This document shows, in pieces, positions 1 through 8,930 of a stretch of DNA of 64,000 nucleotides. The position numbers and the translations under genes are program-made. Numbering within the stretch: the first letter of the stretch is position 1; every line of letters begins with the position of its first letter. Source of the DNA: Methylococcus sp. EFPC2 (GTDB taxonomy: Bacteria; Pseudomonadota; Gammaproteobacteria; Methylococcales; Methylococcaceae); assembly GCF_016925495.1 (NCBI RefSeq), contig NZ_CP070491.1:1612001-1676000 (forward strand), read 5' to 3'. Below the pieces are notes generated by a model, which worked only from the letters and a program-made list of their open reading frames with translations, was not told the origin of the DNA and searched no databases.

Positions 1-51
1 CAATGCGTTCGCACGTTTCGCGTAACGTAGCGAGCGATAGGTGGTACATCG

Positions 52-240
52 TCACAAAGCCCCCTTGCGGCCACGAATGGCGCGTGACGCGGCAATCGCA
101 GATTCAGCGCGACGCTTGCGGGCATCCAGGCCATGCAAGACATGGCCTAGTTCGCCCACACACTTCGCGCAAGCCGCCACGACAGAGCCTGTCGAGCTGT
201 ACCAGCGATCACAGTAAGGGCACTGGATGCGGGCCTTCAT
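52..240 (-). CDS. Small zinc-ribbon-like protein (62 aa)
   Basis: A 62-residue protein with two CxxC pairs, Cys7/Cys10 and Cys24/Cys27, separated by 13 residues. That is the layout of a small zinc ribbon. The C-terminal half is basic and alanine-rich. Its ATG overlaps the stop of the upstream HTH gene (ATGA, 237-240), so the two are translationally coupled. I recognise no named family. The position next to a divergent repressor pair suggests an early gene of a small phage or mobile element; that is inference. Its downstream neighbour lies beyond the window edge. Confidence 0.55.
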   Translation of the reverse strand: MKARIQCPYCDRWYSSTGSVVAACAKCVGELGHVLHGLDARKRRAESAIAASRAIRGRKGAL

Positions 241-461
241 AAGAAAACCTCCTGCTCCAGTGCCTGCTTGAAGAGCAACGCGACGTTAACGAGCTTGTGT
301 TTGCCAACAACAACACACGGAATCTGGCCGCGGTCAGCCCAACCGTCGACGACACCCACACTGACACCTACCAATTGCGCAAATCGCTCACGGTGCATGT
401 AAGGCACGTCCGGCGACACGTGAACCGGGGAAAGAACTTGGTTTTCATCCGGTTGCGTCAT
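237..461 (-). CDS. Small HTH DNA-binding protein, Cro/excisionase-like
   Basis: A 74-residue protein. Residues about 22-65 read as a helix-turn-helix followed by a short wing (RERFAQLVGVSVGVVDGWAD, then a basic GKHKLVN stretch), as in MerR/AlpA/excisionase-like or Cro-like proteins. The start has a good ribosome site (GGAG about 9 bases upstream of the ATG at 461). It is divergent from the 568-834 repressor-like gene across a 106-bp gap with repeated ATTGCAAT sites, the usual layout of a phage lysogeny switch. It is translationally coupled to the zinc-ribbon gene after it. The family assignment is from motif pattern only. Confidence 0.6.
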   Translation of the reverse strand: MTQPDENQVLSPVHVSPDVPYMHRERFAQLVGVSVGVVDGWADRGQIPCVVVGKHKLVNVALLFKQALEQEVFL

Positions 462-504
462 ATGCTTTTCTCCATATCGTCACTTTGCGTTACATTGCTT
501 TATT

Positions 505-552
505 TGCTTGCAATATTAGCATCCAACATATGCAATTGCAATAATTGCAATC
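505..552. promoter_or_regulatory. Putative operator cluster between divergent HTH genes
   Basis: The palindrome ATTGCAAT occurs at 535-542 and 544-551, one base apart. A partial copy (TTGCAAT) lies at 508-514. The region is AT-rich compared with its surroundings. It lies between two divergent small HTH genes, so it probably holds both promoters and the binding sites of one or both proteins. Binding itself is inferred. Confidence 0.5.
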
Positions 553-567
553 ACAAAAGTTTCAGGC

Positions 568-834
568 GTGAACATACAAGACAGGCTAATAACGCTTATA
601 GAGCGGTCAGGAATGACCCCTACCGAGCTAGAAAAAACGACCGGTATTGACCGGATGAGATGGTCAAACGTGAAAAGGAAAAGCATCCGAGCCACAGGCG
701 AACACCTAGAAGCAGCCGGAAAACTTTGGCCCGAATACGCCTACTGGTTAATTACAGGAAACGCGAGACCGGAACACGGAGACATAAGCCCCGAAATAGA
801 GGACGCCAGAAAAAAACTTCACGAGGTTGGCTAG
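568..834 (+). CDS. XRE/CI-like repressor-type HTH protein (88 aa)
   Basis: An 88-residue protein starting with GTG at 568. Residues about 5-50 form a lambda-repressor-like helix-turn-helix (LITLIERSGMTPTELEKTTG, then IDRMRWSNVKR). A W-P-E-Y-A-Y-W-L-I-T-G-N stretch follows; it is common in small phage-type regulators that couple XRE domains to a WLxTG tail. There is no peptidase domain, so cleavage-type induction is not expected. It is divergent from the small HTH gene at 237-461 with shared palindromes between them, which supports a lysogeny or maintenance switch. Confidence 0.65.
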   Translation: MNIQDRLITLIERSGMTPTELEKTTGIDRMRWSNVKRKSIRATGEHLEAAGKLWPEYAYWLITGNARPEHGDISPEIEDARKKLHEVG

Positions 835-921
835 TCGCTCAAAAAGTCACCGAGCGATGGAAAAAGGACAGGGAAGATTAACTATGAGCAACAAGAACGG
901 GACGACAAGAGGACATACGGA

Positions 922-1512
922 ATGAAACTCGCCGTTCAGATCGCCTGCGGGATCGTCATTGCCGCCGTAACAATAGGCCTCAGCAACACCCTAACCAATC
1001 TAGGGACCTCATCTGCCTTTGATTGGTTACATACGAAAAACCAACAGAAAATCGAAGAAGAGAGACGAAAAACGATGATCGCGGCCGAGGAACAACGGCG
1101 GATCAACGAAAAAATTGCCAGGGAGCGAGCGGAAGAAAACGCACGAAAACAGGCCGAACTCGCCCGCTTGGCCCAGGAGAAGGAACAAGCATGGACCAAA
1201 TACTTCATCCCCTCAGCCAGATGTAAACGAGCGAAGACGGAGAATGTCGCGTGGTCACGATTCATGGAATGCCACAACGAAGAGTCCCAGCAACGACGCG
1301 AGTTCGAAGCCGCCTATAAAGGCGATGCCAAAACCTTCGAGGAAACCGTCTTAAAGAGACGGATTCAACAAAGAAACCCAGCCAAAGATGAAGCAGCCGA
1401 CCAATGTGAACATTGGAAGGAGCTATGGCAGACGACCGGAGCTACCGAGAGAACGGACATAGTTGCAGAGAATATGGGGGCGTCAGAATTTCTGTGTGTG
1501 AGGCGTGAGTAG
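922..1512 (+). CDS. Membrane-anchored coiled-coil protein, 3' end replaced by IS256
   Basis: The protein has one N-terminal membrane segment (about residues 4-24) and then a long charged coiled coil rich in Glu, Arg and Lys (about 40-95). A 13-codon mini-ORF (884-925) overlaps its ATG and may be a leader. Only the first 184 codons are native: the IS256 element begins at 1476 and supplies the last residues. If the element and one copy of the 8-bp target duplication are removed, the frame would continue for about six codons (ILE-ARG-LYS-TYR-CYS-ARG) to a TAA. So the insertion changed only the extreme C-terminus. The function is unknown. Position after the repressor suggests an accessory element gene. 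Confidence 0.5.
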   Translation: MKLAVQIACGIVIAAVTIGLSNTLTNLGTSSAFDWLHTKNQQKIEEERRKTMIAAEEQRRINEKIARERAEENARKQAELARLAQEKEQAWTKYFIPSARCKRAKTENVAWSRFMECHNEESQQRREFEAAYKGDAKTFEETVLKRRIQQRNPAKDEAADQCEHWKELWQTTGATERTDIVAENMGASEFLCVRRE

Positions 1513-2899
1513 ACTTTTCCACGGTGACGGCTGCCGAAGGTCCGTTCAGACCGTAGGCAGAGGGCGCGGTGGCAAAGTCGGTGGTCATTTTATCCGCGAG
1601 CCGCTTCAAAGCGTTCAGCGTAGAGGATGGCGAATTGGTTCATGGCGTCCTTCCAATCCTTGGCCGCCCGTCCCCAGTCGGCCGTAATGTTGCGCAAGGC
1701 CAGCCAGATCAGCTTGCTGGCAGCATCGTCGCTCGGGAAATGGCCACGCGTCTTGAGGATCTTGCGCAGTCGGGCGTTGATGCTCTCGATGGCATTGGTC
1801 GTGTAGATCACCCGGCGGATGGCGGGCGGGAAGGCAAAGAAGGGAATCACCCGGTCCCAGGCCCGCCGCCAGGCGGCGACCACGGTCGGGAATTTCTCAC
1901 CCCAGAGGCCTTGCTCGAACGCGTCGAGTTCGGCCAGCGCGGCTTCGGCGCTGGGCGCGGTGTAGATCGGCTTGATCGCTGCCGCCAGTGCCTTACGGTC
2001 CTTCCAACTCGCGTAGTCGAGGCTGTTGCGAATCAGATGCACGATACAGGTCTGCAGCGTGGTCGCTGGGAAAACGGCGGCCAAGGCCTCGGGCATGCCC
2101 TTCAGGCCGTCGGTGACGGCGATCAGGATGTCGACCACACCGCGCGTCTTGAGGTCATTGAAGACCTTCATCCAGAACTTGGCGCCCTCGGTGTTCTCGA
2201 TCCACAACCCGAGGATGTCGCGCGTGCCGTCTGGCAGAACAGCCAAGGCCAGGTAGATCGCCTTGTTGCGGACCACCGCCTCCTCGCGAATCTTGACCCG
2301 CAGAGCATCGAAGAACACCACCGGATACATGGCTTCGAGCGGGCGTGACTGCCAGGCGGTGACCTCGGCCATCACCGCATCGGTGACTGAACTGATGAAT
2401 TCCGGTGAAACCTCGGTGCCGTACTGCTCGGCCAGGAAGCCCTGAATCTCGCGCACCGTCATGCCCCGGGCGTACATGGCCACGATCTTGTCATCGAAAC
2501 CGGTGAAGCGCCGCTCGTGCTTAGGGATAAGCAGGGGTTCGAAGCTGCCCTGACGGTCGCGCGGGATGTCGATCCGAAGCGGCCCGTCTTCGGTCAGCAC
2601 CGTCTTGCCGGTCACCCCGTTGCGGTGATTGCCCACCTCGCCGGGCTTGTCGGCGCCGGGTGGGTAACCCAGGTGATGGCTGAGTTCGGCGCCCAGTGCA
2701 CGTTCGATCAGCGCCTTCTTGAACGCCATCGAGGCGGCATTGATCGCCTCGGCGTCCATCGGGCCACTGACCATCTGGTCTATGAGTTCTTTCGGAATGC
2801 TGGGCAGCGCCGCTGCCGGTTTCTTCTTGCTCGTCTTGCTTGGCATACATGCTCCTTAACAACATGTTATGCCTCACACACAAAATTTCTGACAGGCTC
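1476..2899 (-). mobile_element. IS256-family insertion sequence, copy 1
   Basis: A 1,424-bp element. The ends are imperfect inverted repeats: GGGGGCGTCAGAATTTC on one side and, read inward, GAGCCTGTCAGAAATTT on the other. Both continue into TGTGTGTGAGGC. It is flanked by gagaatat (1468-1475) and gagaacat (2900-2907), a near-perfect 8-bp target duplication of the size usual for IS256. Its transposase is intact. An apparently identical copy lies at 35872-37295 in the same orientation. Confidence 0.93.
1590..2846 (-). CDS. IS256-family (mutator-type) transposase, copy 1
   Basis: A full-length 418-residue transposase of the IS256/Mutator type. The DDE catalytic centre is visible: FFDALR (first Asp), AVTDGLKGMPEA (second Asp), and TTNAIESINARLRK (the catalytic Glu context conserved in IS256). 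The length is within the usual 390-420 residues. A basic N-terminus (SKTSKKK) precedes the DNA-binding region. The translation is the same as that of the 35986-37242 copy, suggesting recent transposition or recent homogenisation. Confidence 0.95.
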   Translation of the reverse strand: MPSKTSKKKPAAALPSIPKELIDQMVSGPMDAEAINAASMAFKKALIERALGAELSHHLGYPPGADKPGEVGNHRNGVTGKTVLTEDGPLRIDIPRDRQGSFEPLLIPKHERRFTGFDDKIVAMYARGMTVREIQGFLAEQYGTEVSPEFISSVTDAVMAEVTAWQSRPLEAMYPVVFFDALRVKIREEAVVRNKAIYLALAVLPDGTRDILGLWIENTEGAKFWMKVFNDLKTRGVVDILIAVTDGLKGMPEALAAVFPATTLQTCIVHLIRNSLDYASWKDRKALAAAIKPIYTAPSAEAALAELDAFEQGLWGEKFPTVVAAWRRAWDRVIPFFAFPPAIRRVIYTTNAIESINARLRKILKTRGHFPSDDAASKLIWLALRNITADWGRAAKDWKDAMNQFAILYAERFEAARG

Positions 2900-2934
2900 G
2901 AGAACATCCGTAAATATTGCAGGTAACGAAATGA

Positions 2935-3222
2935 TCACCGGTCTTCCCTTCCATGCCAGACCCGGACAATGACAACACGATTATCAGGCGCGTAACGATA
3001 CCGAAGAACATAGCCACTACTGCCGAAACTCGTCACCAGTTCCCGTGTAAGCGGGTCCTGCCTGACGATCAAACCCACGTCCGGGAATTGCTCCAGGATA
3101 CTGGCCGCGTGAATGATGGCATAACGGGCATCCATGGCAGCGCCAGGATTTTTACCTTCGAGGAAGTCTACAAGACGCTCAACATCCCGCACCGCTTCCT
3201 TCGTCCAGATCACTCGGGACAT
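2935..3222 (-). CDS. ParE/RelE-type toxin of a toxin-antitoxin pair
   Basis: A 95-residue protein with the ParE/RelE fold pattern: VIWTKEAVRDVERLVDFL at the N-terminus, a central helix (ASILEQFPDVG), then strands with RELVTSFGSSGYVLRYR and a C-terminal VVIVRVWHGREDR. The W-H-G-R-E-D-R ending is typical of ParE. Its start overlaps the upstream antitoxin gene by 13 bases, so the two are co-translated. ParE toxins usually target gyrase, whereas RelE members cleave mRNA; the sequence fits ParE better. The pair lies between two insertion sequences. Confidence 0.85.
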   Translation of the reverse strand: MSRVIWTKEAVRDVERLVDFLEGKNPGAAMDARYAIIHAASILEQFPDVGLIVRQDPLTRELVTSFGSSGYVLRYRYAPDNRVVIVRVWHGREDR

Positions 3223-3461
3223 GCCTTCCGATTCCCTTTGTTCCAGTCGTCAAGCCAGTTCAACACGCGGTCACCTTCGATTCCGCCGTGTTCAATGCAG
3301 CCCTGAAAGCGCTTGTCGTCTTCAGCGTGTTCCAGTTCACGCAGCAAGTAGGCATCAATGGCACGTCTGACAACGGCATCAATAGACTGGTGAGTAAGCG
3401 AAGCAACATTAGAAAGTGCCGCTTGAGTCTTGTCGTCTATCGTCACTTCAAGAGTGCTCAT
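3210..3461 (-). CDS. Ribbon-helix-helix antitoxin
   Basis: An 83-residue protein. The start at 3461 is chosen because a longer reading (to 3599) adds residues with no family resemblance. Residues 1-35 read as a ribbon-helix-helix DNA-binding unit (LEVTIDDKTQAALSNVASLT, then an AVVRRAIDAYL helix). The acidic C-terminus (HAEDDKRFQGCIEHGG and onward) would wrap the toxin. It precedes and overlaps the ParE-like gene, the usual antitoxin-first order. Autoregulation of its own promoter (3462-3600) is expected from the family. Confidence 0.8.
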   Translation of the reverse strand: MSTLEVTIDDKTQAALSNVASLTHQSIDAVVRRAIDAYLLRELEHAEDDKRFQGCIEHGGIEGDRVLNWLDDWNKGNRKACPE

Positions 3462-3628
3462 ATTCAGACCTGCAAAATTACAAAGAAGCTTTAACCTTCG
3501 CTCAGGTGTCGACCACGTGTCAACGGCATAGCACCGAAACCGCGCCTTAATGTGACGATCCATCCACACAATCCCTTGTTTTGCTGCACTTTTCGTCACT
3601 ATGCGTCACCGCACACCGCACTTTTATG

Positions 3629-4840
3629 TGTAGAAGTTCAGACTAGATCTGACAGTACTCCTTGCCGAGAGGTGGGGTTACCCGTTTTGATAGAGGTGCG
3701 AATCTTCATCGAAACGGCGCGTAAGCGCAGGAGTAACCCCATGAGTAGTCTCAATCAGAATGTCATACGCCACAAGATCGGCTTGCTGAACCTGGCGACC
3801 GAGTTAGGCAATGTCGCCAAGGCCTGCAAGGTCATGGGTCTGTCGCGTGACACCTTCTATCGCTATCAGCATGCGATGGCGGAAGGGGGGCTTGAAGCAT
3901 TGTTTGACGCCAACCGCCGCAAACCGAATCCGAAGAACCGGGTTGAAGAAGCGACGGAAACGGCGGTGATTGCCTATGCCACCGAGCAACCGGCCCATGG
4001 GCAAGTCAGGACCAGCAACGAGTTGCGCCAACGCGGCATCTTCGTTTCGCCCTCGGGCGTCCGCTCCATCTGGCTACGCAACGACCTGGCCTCGTTCAAG
4101 CGACGCCTGACCGCCTTGGAGAAACAGGTGGCAGAGCAAGGTATCGTGCTCACCGAAGCCCAGGTGGTGGCGCTGGAGAAGAAGCAGGACGACGATCTGG
4201 CGCAGGGCGAGATCGACACGGCGCATCCGGGCTACCTGGGTTCCCAGGACACCTTCTATGTCGGCACGCTCAAAGGCGTGGGCCGTATCTACCAGCAGAC
4301 CTTCGTGGATACCTACAGCAAGGTGGCGATGGCCAAGCTCTATACGACCAAGACGCCGATCACCGCCGCCGACCTGCTCAATGACCGGGTACTGCCCTTC
4401 TTCGCCGAACACGGGATGGGCGTACTGCGCATCCTGACGGACCGGGGCACCGAATACTGCGGCAAGGCCGAAACGCACGACTATCAGCTCTATCTGGCGC
4501 TCAACGACATCGAGCACACCAAGACCCGGGCGCATCATCCACAGACCAATGGCATCTGCGAACGCTTCCACAAAACCCTGTTACAGGAGTTTTATCAGGT
4601 CGCTTTCCGCAAGAAGCTTTATCTATCCATGGACGAGCTGCAGGCCGACCTGGATGCCTGGATCGACCACTATAACCAGGAGAGAACCCATCAGGGTAAG
4701 ATGTGCTGCGGACGCACACCCCTACAAACACTTCATGCTGGAAAGGAGGTGTGGGACCAAAAAGTCAGCCACTTGAATTTGATCTGACAACCAGGCGCAC
4801 CCAAAACGGGTAACTGTCAGATCAAGTCTGAACTTCTACA
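3629..4840 (+). mobile_element. IS481-family insertion sequence, copy A
   Basis: A 1,212-bp element bounded by inverted repeats that start TGTAGAAGTTCAGACT and end AGTCTGAACTTCTACA. No target duplication is visible (ttttatg on the left, ggtgaag on the right). The sequence to the right starts in the middle of a type ISP methylase gene, so a deletion probably followed insertion. It is nearly identical to copy B (9483-10694), which lies in the opposite orientation. Confidence 0.9.
3741..4787 (+). CDS. IS481-family transposase, copy A
   Basis: A 348-residue transposase starting at ATG 3741 behind a GGAG ribosome site. The N-terminus is a helix-turn-helix (NLATELGNVAKACKVMGLSR, DTFYRY) followed by a second HTH region and an rve integrase core. 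DDE residues sit in FYVGTLKG-FVDTYSKVA, ILTDRGTEYCG and the HPQTNGICERFHKTLLQEF segment. It ends close to the right inverted repeat. It differs from copy B at only a few residues, for example near the RVEEAT and YATEQ positions. Confidence 0.93.
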   Translation: MSSLNQNVIRHKIGLLNLATELGNVAKACKVMGLSRDTFYRYQHAMAEGGLEALFDANRRKPNPKNRVEEATETAVIAYATEQPAHGQVRTSNELRQRGIFVSPSGVRSIWLRNDLASFKRRLTALEKQVAEQGIVLTEAQVVALEKKQDDDLAQGEIDTAHPGYLGSQDTFYVGTLKGVGRIYQQTFVDTYSKVAMAKLYTTKTPITAADLLNDRVLPFFAEHGMGVLRILTDRGTEYCGKAETHDYQLYLALNDIEHTKTRAHHPQTNGICERFHKTLLQEFYQVAFRKKLYLSMDELQADLDAWIDHYNQERTHQGKMCCGRTPLQTLHAGKEVWDQKVSHLNLI

Positions 4841-7220
4841 GGTGAAGACCCGGTCATCCATTTCTACGAGCACTTTCTTTCCGCCTACAACAAGAAGCTC
4901 AAGGTCCAGCGCGGGGTCTTCTATACCCCTCAGCCCGTTGTCTCCTACATCGTCCGCAGCGTCCATGAACTGCTGCAAACCGAATTCGGACTGGAAGATG
5001 GACTCGCCTCCACCGTCACTTGGGGTGAGATGCTGGAAAAGCATCCGGAGCTGAAACTGCCACCGCTTACAGACGAACCGGGCGATAAGCGCACCGTTCT
5101 GCCGGATGAGCCTTTCGTCCAAATCCTCGACCCCGCCACCGGCACCGCCACTTTCCTCGTTGAAGTCATCGATCTGATCCACCGAACTCTTACGGCGAAG
5201 TTGAAGAAAAATGGCCTCACCGAGGCTCAACAAAAAGCGGCATGGAACGACTATGTGCCGAAGCACCTTCTCCCGCGCCTGCATGGTTACGAGCTGATGA
5301 TGGCCCCCTACGCCATCGCACATATGAAAATCGGCTTGAAGCTCGCTGAGACCGGCTACCGCTTCGGCACCGAGGAACGCGCCCGCATCTACCTCACCAA
5401 CGCTCTCGAACCGTGGGTCAAACAGCTCCCCCTCATCGGCTTCGACGCCCTGGCCCACGAAGCCGCCGCCGTGAACGAAATCAAACGCCACAAGCGGTTT
5501 ACTGTGCTCATCGGCAATCCGCCGTATTCGCTCTACACTGCAAATCTAACGGAAGCTGGGAACGCGTTGATTGAACCATTTAGATCCGTAGCTGGCGAAG
5601 TCGTGCGAGAACGTGGCGCGCTCCAGCTGGAAAAGAATCTCCAAGATGACTACGTGAAATTCTTTGGATTGGCTCGCAGCATCCTCAAGAGTTCCGATGT
5701 TGGCACCCTTGGTCTTATCTCTAACCACGGCTACCTAAACAACAGAACCCTCCGAGGCATGCGATACTCGCTAGTCGAGTTTTTCAGGAAGTCATGGATT
5801 CTTGAACTCCACGGTAGCGCGAGTCGTTCGTCCACGAAATCGCGGGAAGTTTCTGACCAGAATGTTTTTGATATTCAACAAGGTGTGGCCGTCGGCATCT
5901 TCACGCGGCTTCACGCGGCACCAAGCAGTGTGTCGCACGAAGAAATACTCGGATCACGGACTATTAAATATGATTGGTTGGCCAAGCACAGCATCACCGA
6001 CACGGATTGGAGTCCTGTTGCGCCATCCGAGCCTTATTATTTACTGGAACCGCGGGACGCCGACACCGATGCGGAGTATCGTAAGGCCATTCCATTTGAC
6101 CAAGCTTTTCCGCTCAACTCTACGGGTATTGTCACTGCGAGGGATACGCTTGTAGTTCAGTTCACACGCAGCGATGTCGAAGCGGTGATCACTCGATTGA
6201 GTCAACTTTCCGCCGACAAGCTCGTTCGGAGTTTGATCTGGGAGAAGACACGAAAGATTGGGCTGTCGATCGAGCTCAGAAAGACATCAAGGAAGCGTCT
6301 CGAAGGAAGGTCACGCCAACTACCATTTGGTATCGTCCGTTCGATGTCCGATGGACTTACTACACTGGTCAGGCGCGGGGTTCATGTGCAATCCTCGACG
6401 ACCGGTGATGGGCAACCTGCGTGACGGCACCAACCTCGCACTTTGCACGAATCGGCAGGTCAATTCTAAGTTTTGCCACGTCGGGGTCACACGTGGCCTA
6501 ATAACCGATTGCACGCTGTCGACGGCTACCAAAGAGCGGACCTATGCCTTCCCTCTCTATCTTTCTGTCGATTCCGATTCTTTGCTCCATAGGGAATCGC
6601 GTCGTTTGAATCTATCGCCGGGCTTTTTGGTTCACGTCGCAACTGCATTACGCCTTAAACAAGCAGGCGAGCACGGCCTGCCCGCCGGCCTGACGCCCGA
6701 AGACATCTTCCACTACGCCTACGCGGTGTTTCACAGCCCCGGCTAATGGAGCCGCTACGCGGAGTTTCTGAAGATCGATTTCCCGCGTCTGCCGTTGACT
6801 GGTAACCTGGAACTGTTCCGTGCGCTTGCTCAACTCGGCGGTGAACTCACCGCCCTGCACCTGCTGGAATCCCCCAAGGTAAACAACTTCATTACCCGAT
6901 ACCTGGGACAAGGCGACAACGGCATCCCCAAGAAACCCACCTACAAGGACGGGGCGGTCTGGATCAACCCCACGCAGCGCTTCGAAGGTGTGCAGGAATC
7001 CGTGTGGAACTTCCACATTGGCGGCTACCAGGTCTGCGAAAAATGGCTGAAAGACCGCAAGGGCCGCCGCTTGAACGAAGAAGACATTGCCCATTATCAG
7101 AAAATCGTCGTCGCCTTGCACGAAACCATCCGCCTCATGGCTGAAATCGACGAGACCATCGACAAGCACGGCGGCTGGCCGGGCGCGTTTCAAACCGCGG
7201 ACTCATCGAAAACCTCATGA
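4841..7220 (+). pseudogene. Decayed type ISP restriction-modification gene (methylase to C-terminal part)
   Basis: The remnant begins at the IS481 end, so the nuclease, helicase and early methylase parts are gone. The N6-adenine methylase region remains: RGVFYTPQPVVSYIV, LDPATGTATFL (SAM motif I) and LIGNPPYSL (NPPY catalytic motif). The C-terminal target-recognition part follows. Three further lesions are readable. A one-base loss near 6221 (KL-RSEFDLG is restored by adding one base), a second near 6382 (restoring TGQARGFMCNPRR), and an in-frame TAA at 6744-6746 where the context suggests Tyr. The last block (6747-7220) is still open and overlaps the DUF3800 start. Type ISP enzymes normally fuse nuclease, helicase, methylase and TRD in one chain of about 1,600 residues. 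Confidence 0.85.
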
Positions 7221-8101
7221 CATCACCCGATGAAGAGGAAACGCTCCACATTTTCGTGGACGAGGCCGGTGATCCCACCCTGTTCGCCAACCGCCGCCGC
7301 GCCATCGTCGGCACCGAGGGTTGTTCTCGGTTCTTCATCATGGGCAAGCTGGAAGTGGACGACCCTGCCGGCCTCGATGCCCGCCTTAACGAACTTCGGG
7401 AACGGCTGACGACCCATGCCTATTTCCATGGCGTTCCCTCGTTCGATCCGGCGAGAGGAAAAACCGCTGTCATGTTCCACGCCAAGGACGACTTACCGGA
7501 AGTCCGCTTCCAGGTTTTCGACCTGCTGGCCTCGGTAGGCGATCAACTGCGCTTTCATGCGGTGGTCTGCGATAAGGAAAGGGTTTTGCAGGATGTGCGC
7601 CGGCGAAACGAGACCGACCCGGACTATTGGTACAACCATAACGAACTCTATGACGGCCTCATGCTCTCGCTGTTCGGCAAGTTTCACCGCCTTGCGGATG
7701 CCTACCGGGTTTGCATCGCCCGCCGCGGACAAAGCGATCGCAATGACGCCCTATGCGTCGCCATCGACCATGCCGAGAGGGATTTCGTGAAGAAATTCGG
7801 ATTCGGCCGCGGAGGAAGCGACGTCTGGGAAATTCGGGTATCCACGCCGAAAAACGATGCCTGCTTGCAGGCGGTGGATTATTTTCTCTGGGCGGTCCAG
7901 CGGTTCTATGAGCCTCGGGTAGACTCGAAAACCGGTGCCTCGTTGCGGGATGAGCGTTATTTGAAAGTGTTGTGGCAACAAATCGGCGAAATACACGATC
8001 TCGATTTCGGCCCGACCTACGGCAGCTTTTTCAATAAGCAGTGCCCGTTGACGCTGGAGGAACGTTTCCTCGAAGGGAAGCGAAAAAAGAATAAGCCGTG
8101 A
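7217..8101 (+). CDS. DUF3800 domain protein
   Basis: A 294-residue protein with the DUF3800 signature HIFVDEAGDP near the N-terminus. Further acidic positions follow (DALCVAIDHAERD, CLQAVDYFLWAVQRFYE) that fit the RNase-H-like metal site proposed for the family. Its ATG overlaps the stop of the type ISP gene (ATGA, 7217-7220), so it was translated as the second gene of that restriction operon. Unlike the methylase gene, it is intact. The biochemical role of DUF3800 proteins is not settled; association with restriction and defence genes is common. With the upstream gene dead, its expression and role here are uncertain. Confidence 0.8.
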   Translation: MTSPDEEETLHIFVDEAGDPTLFANRRRAIVGTEGCSRFFIMGKLEVDDPAGLDARLNELRERLTTHAYFHGVPSFDPARGKTAVMFHAKDDLPEVRFQVFDLLASVGDQLRFHAVVCDKERVLQDVRRRNETDPDYWYNHNELYDGLMLSLFGKFHRLADAYRVCIARRGQSDRNDALCVAIDHAERDFVKKFGFGRGGSDVWEIRVSTPKNDACLQAVDYFLWAVQRFYEPRVDSKTGASLRDERYLKVLWQQIGEIHDLDFGPTYGSFFNKQCPLTLEERFLEGKRKKNKP

Positions 8102-8231
8102 GTATAGGAACCCCGAGAGTTCACACGGCACGCGGCCGAATTTCGCTCACAGCTTGAGGCGAAGTATAAGGGGAAAAAACTAAGAAGCCAATCTGGCAAA
8201 TCCAAGTGCAACCTTTTGAATTTTGGCCAAT

Positions 8232-8477
8232 ATGACCAAGAAACCTAGCGCAAGCCGATGGACTGAGGAAAGACGAGCCAGGCAAGCGGAACAAATTCGC
8301 CAATGGCGACCGTGGGAGCAATCGACCGGGCCAAGGACGGATGCCGGGAAAACCCGCAGCAAAATGAATGCACAAACCCATGGTGGCCGCTCGGCAACCA
8401 TGCGGGGATTGAGCGCGCTTCTGGCCGAACATGAGCGGGAGCTTAGAGAGTTAAAAAGCGGGTTTAGTTCCGGCTAA
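8232..8477 (+). CDS. Conserved small basic protein with TGPRT...NAxxHGG motif
   Basis: An 81-residue basic protein. The ATG at 8232 is preferred over a TTG three codons earlier. It contains W-RPWEQSTGPRTDAGKTRSK followed by NAQTHGGRSATMRGL. This WRPWExSTGPRT...N...HG pattern recurs in small uncharacterised proteins of proteobacteria and their phages (HGGxSTG-like). No catalytic residues are apparent. It stands alone about 130 bases after the DUF3800 gene, with no strong ribosome site. The function is unknown. Confidence 0.5.
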   Translation: MTKKPSASRWTEERRARQAEQIRQWRPWEQSTGPRTDAGKTRSKMNAQTHGGRSATMRGLSALLAEHERELRELKSGFSSG

Positions 8478-8930
8478 GACTGGCGGGGCATGGTTAACAG
8501 CAGCGGGATTAGGCAAAATATCGCTAACATGGGTGTATCGCTTGTCTGCTTAATTCTGGGCGCATTAGTGAACACTCGAATCCTGAGGCGACGCGGCATT
8601 GCGGCGCAATTTCGCCTTTATTTCCGAACGGTTTTTCTGCGCAGCAACCCCCAAACAAGACGGGCTGTCGGCCGTTCTGGGGCGATTTTGGTTCGCAGTT
8701 TCCGCGCGCTCAGGATCAAGAATGGTGTGGGTTTGAGGCATGTTTCGGCGGTCGATTCCGCGCATGTTCCCGAGCACCCGGACGGGTGGCAATACCCCAC
8801 TACGCTATCGATGGCAGTCCGCCATGAAGTTTCTTGTGGCAAGGTCGAATTGACCACACCCCCCGGTGCGGCTTTCGCGGGGTACGCTCTGGTCATCCCT
8901 CCGGCCTAGAAGCGTTTTCAACAGGCAACA
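8478..8930. other. Accessory spacer without a supported gene
   Basis: About 450 bases between the small basic gene and the tRNA-Glu terminator. Open frames exist on both strands (8490-8909 plus, 8618-8896 minus). The minus frame ends in a basic APERPTARLVWGLLRRK stretch that is vaguely like small phage-island (Ash-type) proteins, but I cannot support either frame as a gene. Confidence 0.3.

Noticed and set aside
1569-2348. 259-aa plus-strand ORF inside IS256 copy 1 (and its twin at 35965-36744)
   Set aside because: It is the antisense shadow of the transposase in GC-rich DNA and repeats with the element; the translation resembles no protein family.
8490-8909. 139-aa plus-strand ORF before tRNA-Glu
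   Set aside because: No family resemblance, no convincing ribosome site and a competing minus-strand frame across the same bases.
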